Positions 35,793 through 42,761 of a DNA stretch of 47,338 nt are shown one piece after another. The notes beneath the pieces are model-generated. The model had not been told where the DNA came from and did no database searches. It saw nothing but the letters and a program-made list of their open reading frames with translations. Position 1 is the stretch's first letter; every line of letters begins with the position of its first letter. The stretch spans positions 1 through 47,338 of the forward strand of contig MWCB01000011.1 in the NCBI GenBank assembly GCA_002069815.1, read 5' to 3'. Position numbers and translations under genes: made by a program. The stretch comes from Tenericutes bacterium ADurb.Bin239 (lineage in GTDB: Bacteria; Bacillota_I; Bacilli_A; RFN20; CAG-826).

Positions 35793-36254
35793 TTATACTA
35801 CTCTTAATTTTACTGTATTTGATTTAACCGTAACATGTTTTTCATCAAATATAATTGTAGTGGTAAAGTAAAGATCATGTCTTCCTTTAGTTAATGATTT
35901 CTTAACTTCATTTTCATCTAAATAACCATATGATCCTATATTCCAAGTTTCAGTGTATGTATCACCATCGGCAATAAATAATTCATTAGGCTCTCCTAAT
36001 AATTCTTCAGTCGAAGGATACGGATACTCAAATCTTTCAATATGGGGCACAAAGGGAGAATAGTAATAAGAAATAGTTATATCTTCATAAGCTTGATTTA
36101 AAAGACTTACCATTACAACGAAATCTTGCCCTTCTTCTTTTCTCTTATTATCTACTTTGATAGTTAACACAAAGTCTTCCATATATTTACAACTTGTCAC
36201 ATTAAAAAGTGAGAAACACGATAACAATAATATAAATAATCCACTCTTTTTCAT
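35793..36254 (-). CDS. Small lipoprotein of unknown function
   Basis: 153 aa. Signal peptide KKSGLFILLLSCFSLF and lipobox NVTSC (Cys about 22). The mature part is a single beta-rich domain (TIKVDNKRKEEGQDFVVMVS ... NTVKLRVV), probably Ig-like. It lies 81 bases upstream of gajA on the same strand. It is not a known Gabija component; co-location may mean nothing, or it may be a passenger. AT-rich composition matches the island. Confidence 0.6.
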   Translation of the reverse strand: MKKSGLFILLLSCFSLFNVTSCKYMEDFVLTIKVDNKRKEEGQDFVVMVSLLNQAYEDITISYYYSPFVPHIERFEYPYPSTEELLGEPNELFIADGDTYTETWNIGSYGYLDENEVKKSLTKGRHDLYFTTTIIFDEKHVTVKSNTVKLRVV

Positions 36255-36358
36255 ATTAGTAGCCTCACATATTGAATTATATACTTAAACAAATTAAATG
36301 TGTATTTCGAATATTGAATACTTTCAATTATAATTAAAAACTGAAATATAAAAATGTA

Positions 36359-36387
36359 TTGACAATGTGCGCACATAATAGTATTAT
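36359..36387 (+). promoter_or_regulatory. Antitoxin promoter with a palindrome in the spacer
   Basis: TTGACA (36359-36364), a 17-base spacer, then TATTAT (36382-36387). The spacer begins with a perfect 12-base palindrome ATGTGCGCACAT (36365-36376), placed where a bound dimer would block polymerase. Ribbon-helix-helix antitoxins of the RelB/DinJ type repress their own promoters through such sites, so self-control is the likely reading. Confidence 0.75.
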
Positions 36388-36403
36388 AAAATTGGTGGTA
36401 GAA

Positions 36404-36733
36404 ATGATTAAAGATACAAATTTAAATGTTAGAGTAAATGGTGAAGTTAAAGCGGAAACTGAAGCAATTCTAGATGAACTAGGTCTTTCTTTTTCTACGG
36501 CAATTGATTTATATTTAGCGCAAATTATTAAAAAAAGAGGAATCCCTTTTGAAGTTAAATTGCCTAATGCCCAAAAAGTTGAAAAATCTTTAAAAATGGG
36601 AAAAATAATTAATTCCTTGGGTGGCGTTGAAACTAACCCCAAATTAAATAAGATTATTCACTTATACGCTAATGGTGATATAAGCTACAATGTTGCATTG
36701 TATGCAATCAAAGAAATAATCCACAATGTATGA
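36404..36733 (+). CDS. RelB/DinJ family antitoxin, apparently orphan
   Basis: 109 aa from the ATG at 36404 with GGTGG just upstream; a longer reading frame would run through the -35 box. The N-terminus has the ribbon-helix-helix pattern NLNVRVNGEVKAETEAILDELGLSFSTAIDLYLAQI typical of RelB/DinJ, followed by RGIPFEVKLPN. The C-terminal region (about 45-109) extends beyond the usual 85-95 residues. No toxin gene follows: the next gene downstream is a sugar kinase on the opposite strand. The toxin may be lost, or the protein may serve as a free regulator. Confidence 0.82.
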   Translation: MIKDTNLNVRVNGEVKAETEAILDELGLSFSTAIDLYLAQIIKKRGIPFEVKLPNAQKVEKSLKMGKIINSLGGVETNPKLNKIIHLYANGDISYNVALYAIKEIIHNV

Positions 36734-36799
36734 TTTTACTCTTGTATTATTCTTCTTGTTAAAAGAATAACGTATGTCGCAAAAGTATAAAAACACCTT

Positions 36800-36831
36800 A
36801 CAAAAGAAAAGGGCATCCACATTGGATACCC
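36800..36831 (-). terminator. Intrinsic terminator of the PfkB kinase operon
   Basis: On the minus strand GGGTATCC and GGATGCCC form a stem (36831-36811) with one mismatch around a five-base loop, followed by TTTTCTTTTG (36810-36801). It lies 30 bases past the PfkB kinase stop. Confidence 0.75.
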
Positions 36832-36860
36832 TAGACATGTCTTAACTAACAAGTTATTTT

Positions 36861-37850
36861 TTATTTATTTATGAATTTCATTATATCTTTGATTGGCTTA
36901 GCCCCATCGATTGATGAAGGGGAAAAAAGATTAAAAGCAGCGCTAGCGTGCGCTATTTTTAAAATCATTTCTGCTTCTAAATTATTGGATAATGCATATA
37001 AGGCTCCCGCAACAAAAGCATCACCCGCTCCCACCGTGGAAATAACTTTGTTTTTAGGGATGTTGAAGCTATTAACTACGACAAAAGCGCCCTCTTTTTG
37101 CTTCATAACCGCGCATTCTGGGTAATGAATAATAACAGTATCTTTAACTCCTAAACTAAATAAAACATCAATTGATTTTTTAATGTTTGAAAGAATAATA
37201 TTATCATCTTTATCACGAGCGGGAATACCAGTAATACTAGCCGCCTCTATTTCATTAATAATGACATAGTTACAATATTTAAGTGACGGCACGACCACTT
37301 TTTTATAACGGTCACTAGTGTCACTTACAACATCAATTGATGTCTTAATTCCTTTACTTTGCACTTTATGTAATAAGCGAGCCATCTTGGTACCATACTC
37401 CGCATCTTCTACATCTAACTTTGCTAAAAGAAGTAAATAACCAATATGGAAAATATCACAATCTAAAGTATCAAGATTAAAGTCTTCTACTTTTAAGTTA
37501 TCATTAGCCCCACCATATTGATAAAAGGTGCGATAGCCTCCCTTTTCAATCATTACATCGGTGTAAGATGTCTTCTTCTCCTTATCAATAATGACATTAG
37601 TGGTGTCAATAGCGTACTTCCGATATGTATCAAGAATAAACTTCCCTTTTTCATCATGCCCCACTCGACCAAAGACTTTGATATCAATCGTGGGATCAAT
37701 TACTTTTAAATTTATAGCAGTGTTACAAGCACTCCCTCCCACACTCATTTCTTCATCAAATATTTTGGAAAGCATTCCTCTTTTCGGGAGGACTTCAATC
37801 CGCTTAATCGCATCCACAATCATATTCCCGGCAAAATATATTTTATTCAT
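36861..37850 (-). CDS. PfkB family carbohydrate kinase
   Basis: About 329 aa from the ATG at 37850, preceded by AAAGGAC. The start overlaps the end of the truncated FGGY kinase gene. Ribokinase fold motifs are present: the GNMIVDAIKRIEVLPKRGM and SVGGSACNTAINL N-terminal region and the catalytic-base/anion-hole motif STVGAGDAFVAGALYAL near residue 265. It phosphorylates a sugar, probably a ketose such as fructose given the D-lyxose/mannose isomerase and alpha-mannosidase nearby. A ribose or deoxyribose role is not supported by any neighbour. Confidence 0.85.
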   Translation of the reverse strand: MNKIYFAGNMIVDAIKRIEVLPKRGMLSKIFDEEMSVGGSACNTAINLKVIDPTIDIKVFGRVGHDEKGKFILDTYRKYAIDTTNVIIDKEKKTSYTDVMIEKGGYRTFYQYGGANDNLKVEDFNLDTLDCDIFHIGYLLLLAKLDVEDAEYGTKMARLLHKVQSKGIKTSIDVVSDTSDRYKKVVVPSLKYCNYVIINEIEAASITGIPARDKDDNIILSNIKKSIDVLFSLGVKDTVIIHYPECAVMKQKEGAFVVVNSFNIPKNKVISTVGAGDAFVAGALYALSNNLEAEMILKIAHASAAFNLFSPSSIDGAKPIKDIMKFINK

Positions 37851-38349
37851 AATCAATGTCCTTTAACTTTTTATAAATATGTTTATTGGCAAGATATAGT
37901 TCTTTGTATATATTGTAGTACTTCAAATACTTTTCATGATTATTAATGTTTGGTCGTTCTTTTGAACTATAACTTGTCATATGTTTGACAGCTTCTTCAA
38001 CCCTAGTGTAATAGCCCGCAGCCACACTAGCGAAAAGGGCGCCACCAAGCGCTCCTGCTGCACTTGTGTTCGTTTTTACGGTCGGGGTGTTAAAAAGGTC
38101 AGTAAGTGGCTCTACCAGCGTTTTAGAATGGCTTCCGCTGCCCGCTAAGAGAATTTCTTGTAATTTAGTGTTACTTTCCTGTGCGTATTCAAACAAATGA
38201 TATAAAGAACAAGCAATTCCTGCCATCACCGAACGGGCAATAACTTTTCTATCCGTATTTGTTTTAATACCAATGAATGTTCCCTTAGTGTCAAAGAGCA
38301 CTGCTTTAACCCCAGAAGTCCCTAAGTCTAATCCTACTAAATATTTCAT
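37843..38349 (-). pseudogene. Internally deleted FGGY carbohydrate kinase (xylulokinase-like)
   Basis: 168-171 aa against about 500 for the family. The N-terminus YLVGLDLGTSGVKAVLFDTKG is the phosphate-1 motif of FGGY kinases, and after only about 35 residues the sequence jumps to the C-terminal nucleotide-binding region (GIACSLYHLFEYAQESN, ILLAGSGSHSKTL, AAGALGGALFASVAAGYY). The middle, which includes the catalytic Asp and most of the sugar site, is missing without loss of frame. It cannot be an active kinase. It still shares an overlapping stop/start with the PfkB gene and an intact operator, so it may be a recent deletion, a leftover leader cistron, or an assembly artefact. Neither ATG (38349 or 38358) has a clear ribosome site. 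Confidence 0.75.
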
Positions 38350-38357
38350 ATTTAACA

Positions 38358-38408
38358 TGACAACGTTGTCAATTTTATTTTACTATATTATAATTAAATT
38401 AACAATAA
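38358..38408. promoter_or_regulatory. LacI-type operator and divergent promoters
   Basis: TGACAACGTTGTCA (38358-38371) is a perfect 14-base palindrome with a central CG, the classic LacI/GalR operator form. On plus its TTGTCA (38366-38371) is the -35 box of a near-ideal promoter with TATAAT at 38389-38394 (17-base spacer), driving the lacI gene at 38431. On minus, TTGTTA-N17-TAAAAT just upstream of the operator can drive the kinase genes. Repressor bound here would block both directions. Confidence 0.8.
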
Positions 38409-38430
38409 TATATGTCGAGGAAAATACACT

Positions 38431-39402
38431 ATGGTCACACTAATTGATGTTGCAAAAAAGGCAGGAGTTTCCCCTTCTACGGTTTCGCGTTACATACGAA
38501 CACCGCACGTTGTTTCAAAAGAAAAAGCCGAAATTATCCAAAAGACAATTAATGAATTAGGCTACTCGCCTAACTTAGGAGCCTCCCTTCTTAAAAGTAA
38601 TACCGCTAACTTAGTGGGCCTAGTCATTCCTAACACTTATAACTACTTATTCATGACAATTATTAATCAGCTTACCAATCGACTTAAAGCCGAAAATAAA
38701 AACCTGATTGTTTTATATTCCACCGACTTTGCCGAAGTTAAAAAATGTATTAAAACACTTATCTCGCTCCAATGTAAATCAATCATCTATATTCCTGAAA
38801 AAGCAAGTAAAACAATTGATACTTACACGAAGAATAATGGAATCTACTCTTTACAACTCTTTATTGATGCGATGGAGCAAGATGATGCCATTATTATCGA
38901 TGACATCCAAGGTGCATATATTGCGACCAAAAACTTAATTAAAGCTGGTCATAAAGACATTGTGCTCGTCGATGGAGATAATGAAGTCTTTCGTAAAAGA
39001 AAAGAAGGGATGAAAAAAGCTTTCCTTGATTCGGGGATTATTTTTGATGAAGACCGCCATCTTTGTCCTTTAACTGAAAATATTGATGTGGTGCGCCGCG
39101 TCCGTAAACATCTTTATAATCATGAAACAACAGCGCTTATTGCCGTTACCGAAGGTATTGCGCAACAAGTTTGTCTTGCCTTACAACAAATTGGTAAGTC
39201 TATTCCCGATGATATTTCCCTTGTCGTCTACGATGACTCCCAGTGGGCCCAATTATCTAATTACTCGGCAATTGGGCATCCCATTAATGAGTTAATTGAT
39301 AATATTACTAACCTTTTACACTTACGTAATGATGATGAAAAAATAAATAAAATTGTTATTCCCCCAATCTTTATTAAACGGGGATCAATTAAGGAGATTT
39401 AA
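38431..39402 (+). CDS. LacI/GalR family transcriptional regulator of the mannosidase operon
   Basis: 323 aa. Helix-turn-helix TLIDVAKKAGVSPSTVSRYI (residues 3-22) with the standard recognition helix, then a hinge and a binding-protein-like effector domain (LVGLVIPNTYNYLFMTI; HKDIVLVDGDNEVFRKRKEG; DISLVVYDDSQWAQL). GAGGAA precedes the ATG, and GH38 follows by two bases. The perfect operator overlapping its own -35 box points to autorepression and joint control of the divergent kinase genes. Confidence 0.95.
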   Translation: MVTLIDVAKKAGVSPSTVSRYIRTPHVVSKEKAEIIQKTINELGYSPNLGASLLKSNTANLVGLVIPNTYNYLFMTIINQLTNRLKAENKNLIVLYSTDFAEVKKCIKTLISLQCKSIIYIPEKASKTIDTYTKNNGIYSLQLFIDAMEQDDAIIIDDIQGAYIATKNLIKAGHKDIVLVDGDNEVFRKRKEGMKKAFLDSGIIFDEDRHLCPLTENIDVVRRVRKHLYNHETTALIAVTEGIAQQVCLALQQIGKSIPDDISLVVYDDSQWAQLSNYSAIGHPINELIDNITNLLHLRNDDEKINKIVIPPIFIKRGSIKEI

Positions 39403-39404
39403 TT

Positions 39405-42005
39405 ATGCTAATTAATCGTTATGAAGAAATCAAAAAGTGTTCGCGAAATGCCTATGCCTTACGTCTCTACGGTCAGCTTGATTACTTATTACAACTTAAT
39501 AACGTAAATAAAGGAAAGTTTGACCCTCTTTTATTAAGAGCGCTTAAAGAAATCATTAATTTTTACAATAAAGAAAAAACATTTACGAACGCTTTTGTTA
39601 AAAAAATAGAAAATTCACTAATGAGTCTTCAAAGTGAAGCGCAAAAGTATACCGTTATTTGTATTGGTCACGCCCATATTGATGTGAACTGGCAATGGGG
39701 CATTGATGAAACTGTTAATATTACTGCTTCTACTTTTGAAACAATGTTATATCTCATGGATAACTATCAAGACTTCACCTTTATGCAATCGCAAGGTTAT
39801 CTTTATGTTTTAATGGCGAAATATCGTCCCGACTTAATTAAACGTATTAAAAAGTATGTTAAAGAAGGACGGTGGGAAGTAACCGCTTCTACTTACGTAG
39901 AAAATGATAACAATATGATTGATATGCTTTCTAGTAATCTCCAATTTAAATACTCCAAACGGCAAGTCGCTGAAATTTTCGATATAAGTGACTCCGCTCT
40001 TGATCTTGATTTTGAGCCTGATACTTTTGGTCATCATCGCTATCGCCCCGAAATCTTAGTAAACAATGACATCAAATACGTTTATCATTGCCGCGGTTCT
40101 TTTACAACCTCTATTTATCAATTTGTGGCCCCCAGCGGCAAAGAAGTTCTTGTCTTCCGCGAACCAAATTGGTATTTAGGCTTTATTGAACATGATTCAT
40201 TTACTTACGTGCCTGCTTTCTGCAGTGAAAATGGCACAAACTTTGCGCTAAAAGTATATGGTGTCGGTGACCACGGCGGTGGCTGTACGGTCCGCGACTT
40301 AAATCGTTTGTACGATATGCAAAAATGGCCGCTTATGCCCCATATTAAATTTGGAACCCTGCATGACTTTTTTAAAGAAATTGAAAAAGTTCCTAATATT
40401 AAAAAAATTGACTATGAACAAAACTGTGTCTTTACTGGTTGTTATTCATCAGTCTATGAAATTAAAAAGCAAAACGCAATGGTTGAGTCTAACCTTAAAA
40501 AAGCTATGCTTTGGTGTGCATTAGATGATAAACACAAATATTCATTTGATGAAGCCTTCCATGCCTATTTACCAACGCACTTCCATGACACAATTACTGG
40601 AAGTAATGTTAAAAGCGCGATTGATTTTGCCCTTGGTGAATATCAAATCGCTCTCTCCAATATTGGCGCTAATAAGGCGCTTGCCCTTAAAACTTTAAGT
40701 CAAAAGATTGATTCAACCAAAATATATTCCGCTGCGGCAGTGGAATTTGATAATATCGCGATTGGGGCAGCAGGCGGTTATTTAAACAAAAAGAATAACT
40801 TTGCGCTTTCACTGGGATATGGTAAAGAACGAGCCTTTGCCATCTTTAACCCTTCAAACTTTACTCGTGACGAAGTAATTGATCTTGATGTCTGGGATTA
40901 TTATGGTGACGTTACTAAGTTAGTGGCGTGTGACGCTAACGGGAAAGAACTTCCCTTCTCACTGCGCCAAGTGCACCCCTTCTTCTATTGGTATCATAAT
41001 TGTCATACCGTATCCGTTAAAGTAAAAGTGCCAGCTTTAGGGTACACAACCGTGTTACTTAAAGAAAAAGATAAACTTACCGCGCTAACCCCTGATCCTA
41101 ATCCGCGTATTTCTTTACCAAAGGATGATATTGTGCTAGATAACGGTATCGTTAAAGCAATCTTTGATAAAACTTCTCTTAACTTAAACTCCCTATTACT
41201 AAACGGTCAAGAACTAGCGACTAACGGCCGCTTTGAACTTGTAGTTGAAGACGCTAGTGAAAGTATGACTGCGTGGCGTATTGGCCGCTTTAAAAAGATA
41301 ACACCACTATCAAACTTCAGTGTTATTCCTGGTTCTTACTTTAAAAATGATGTGCGCCAAGGTTTTAGTTATCGCACTACTTTTAATAATAGTGAAATCT
41401 TTGTTCATGTTTCCCTCGACAAAGATGATGCTTCCCTTAAATTTAATGTCGGGTTACGGTTTTATGAAATTGGTAGTCTAGAATTCGGGGTACCGATGCT
41501 CCGTTACGTCGTGGAAAACAGTGAAAAACCAGCGGAAGCAATTTATAACGTAGCCGGCGGTTTCACTAAACGCCCCGCTAAAAATCAAAACCAAGTTGCA
41601 CTAAGTCTTGTTAGCGTTGGTAAGCTTGGCATCTTTGGTAAAGGACTCCACGGTTACCGTTATGACAAAGATTCACTTAGTGTTACCCTCATTCGTAACT
41701 CGCTTGACCCCGCAGTTAATCCCGAACTTGGTGATCACGAGTTTGATTTTAGACTTTTGCTCACTAGTAACCTAGTAAAAGCTCACGAAGTTTATACGAA
41801 CGAATTAGACCATATCTTACTTACTTATCAAAAAGGACCTCATCCACTTGAACATACTTTTATTAGTGTTGATGAAAAGTTACAACTTCACTATCTAACA
41901 GACGATGAAGTCGTTGTCACTAATCACGGTCCTGCCGAAGAGTTTATGGTCCTTAATAAAAAAGTTCACCTTAAAAAAGATGAGACTAAGATTATAAAAA
42001 GATAA
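39405..42005 (+). CDS. GH38 alpha-mannosidase
   Basis: 866 aa, no signal peptide, so cytoplasmic. The retaining GH38 catalytic site is visible: GHAHIDVNWQW near residue 87 (zinc His and Asp), FEPDTFGHH near 200 (nucleophile Asp), the VGDHGGG turn near 286, and LPTHFHDTITGSN near 390 (zinc His). The C-terminal half is the beta-rich region usual in the family, with FVVEDASESMTAWRIGRF-type segments. It removes alpha-linked mannose from imported oligosaccharides. AAGGAGATTTAATT precedes the ATG and the gene is coupled to the lacI gene, forming a regulator-enzyme operon. Confidence 0.94.
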   Translation: MLINRYEEIKKCSRNAYALRLYGQLDYLLQLNNVNKGKFDPLLLRALKEIINFYNKEKTFTNAFVKKIENSLMSLQSEAQKYTVICIGHAHIDVNWQWGIDETVNITASTFETMLYLMDNYQDFTFMQSQGYLYVLMAKYRPDLIKRIKKYVKEGRWEVTASTYVENDNNMIDMLSSNLQFKYSKRQVAEIFDISDSALDLDFEPDTFGHHRYRPEILVNNDIKYVYHCRGSFTTSIYQFVAPSGKEVLVFREPNWYLGFIEHDSFTYVPAFCSENGTNFALKVYGVGDHGGGCTVRDLNRLYDMQKWPLMPHIKFGTLHDFFKEIEKVPNIKKIDYEQNCVFTGCYSSVYEIKKQNAMVESNLKKAMLWCALDDKHKYSFDEAFHAYLPTHFHDTITGSNVKSAIDFALGEYQIALSNIGANKALALKTLSQKIDSTKIYSAAAVEFDNIAIGAAGGYLNKKNNFALSLGYGKERAFAIFNPSNFTRDEVIDLDVWDYYGDVTKLVACDANGKELPFSLRQVHPFFYWYHNCHTVSVKVKVPALGYTTVLLKEKDKLTALTPDPNPRISLPKDDIVLDNGIVKAIFDKTSLNLNSLLLNGQELATNGRFELVVEDASESMTAWRIGRFKKITPLSNFSVIPGSYFKNDVRQGFSYRTTFNNSEIFVHVSLDKDDASLKFNVGLRFYEIGSLEFGVPMLRYVVENSEKPAEAIYNVAGGFTKRPAKNQNQVALSLVSVGKLGIFGKGLHGYRYDKDSLSVTLIRNSLDPAVNPELGDHEFDFRLLLTSNLVKAHEVYTNELDHILLTYQKGPHPLEHTFISVDEKLQLHYLTDDEVVVTNHGPAEEFMVLNKKVHLKKDETKIIKR

Positions 42006-42019
42006 GTTTAACTTATTTT
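42002..42019. terminator. Weak hairpin between convergent genes
   Basis: ATAAGTT-T-AACTTAT (42002-42016) followed by TTT lies in the seven-base gap and gene ends of the convergent GH38 and isomerase genes. Low GC makes it a weak bidirectional terminator at best. Confidence 0.35.
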
Positions 42020-42699
42020 AATTTAGGATATTCACTACATAATAAGCGATACGGTTTTTCATCTTCTTCAATTTTTGGAAATCTTCCAGTTGGGGGATTA
42101 AACCGATTATCATTTTTATCATCGTTACATTCGCTTACTTCGCCAATTAGAACCATTCCCGTCCCTTTTTGCGGCGTAAACGAGTGATATAATCTTTGGT
42201 AAATATGTATTGATTCACCTGGTTTTAAAATAACACTAGCGCCAGCGTTTACAAAGTAAGTACGCCCATCGCTAATGATTTTTACTTTGCTTTCATAATC
42301 AATTTCTTCGTTTGGTAACGAATTATAAACTTTAATCGCTAAGTTACCACCCCCACGATTAATAATATCTTCGCTTTTGTGCCAATGGAAATGATTAATG
42401 CACGCTTGTCCTTCCATTAAACACATTATTTTTTCAGCGTATACTTTGGGATACTTATCGGCCATTAAGCGATTACCGTTACGAATGGTAATAAGTGATA
42501 ACCCGTAACGCTTAAAATCACCAAGCCCAAAATCAGTAATATCCCACCCTAAACTACAGTCCACAACTTCTTGATATTCTTTGGTCTTATTTTGCCAGTC
42601 TTCAGGTTTAAAATGACAAAAAGGGGGCAAAGCAAACGAATACTTAGCGCACAATCGTTCTAATCTTTTAATAGCTTTATTTATTTCACTTCTTTTCAT
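42013..42699 (-). CDS. D-lyxose/D-mannose ketol-isomerase (cupin)
   Basis: About 228 aa from the ATG at 42699. A cupin-fold sugar isomerase of the D-lyxose isomerase family (YdaE type): HFHWHKSEDIINRGGGNLAIKVYN near residue 117 supplies the metal His residues and Glu, and LKPGESIHIYQRLYHSF near 165 carries the second cupin motif His. Family enzymes interconvert D-lyxose and D-xylulose and act well on D-mannose and D-fructose. Next to the intracellular GH38 and a PfkB kinase, conversion of mannose to fructose is the likely role. No good ribosome site is visible; a stable hairpin lies just upstream. Confidence 0.88.
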   Translation of the reverse strand: MKRSEINKAIKRLERLCAKYSFALPPFCHFKPEDWQNKTKEYQEVVDCSLGWDITDFGLGDFKRYGLSLITIRNGNRLMADKYPKVYAEKIMCLMEGQACINHFHWHKSEDIINRGGGNLAIKVYNSLPNEEIDYESKVKIISDGRTYFVNAGASVILKPGESIHIYQRLYHSFTPQKGTGMVLIGEVSECNDDKNDNRFNPPTGRFPKIEEDEKPYRLLCSEYPKLK

Positions 42700-42711
42700 A
42701 TGCACGATTAA

Positions 42712-42743
42712 GGTAGTGACCCGAAATAAATCGAGTCACTACC
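42712..42743 (-). terminator. Stable hairpin between the Big2 gene and the isomerase gene
   Basis: GGTAGTGAC (42712-42720) pairs perfectly with GTCACTACC (42735-42743), with an inner CGA/TCG after one mismatch. On minus it follows the Big2 lipoprotein stop at 42762 by 18 bases and ends 13 bases before the isomerase ATG. The U-tract is poor (TTAAT), so it may be a partial terminator or a hairpin that controls isomerase translation. Confidence 0.55.
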
Positions 42744-42761
42744 CTTGGTTTTAATTAATAA

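Noticed and set aside
26870-36800. Prophage or integrative element
   Set aside because: No integrase, phage structural gene, transposase, tRNA or flanking direct repeat is visible.
38358-38371. The palindrome as an insertion-site or recombination repeat
   Set aside because: No second copy is seen, and its placement at the -35 box fits a repressor site.
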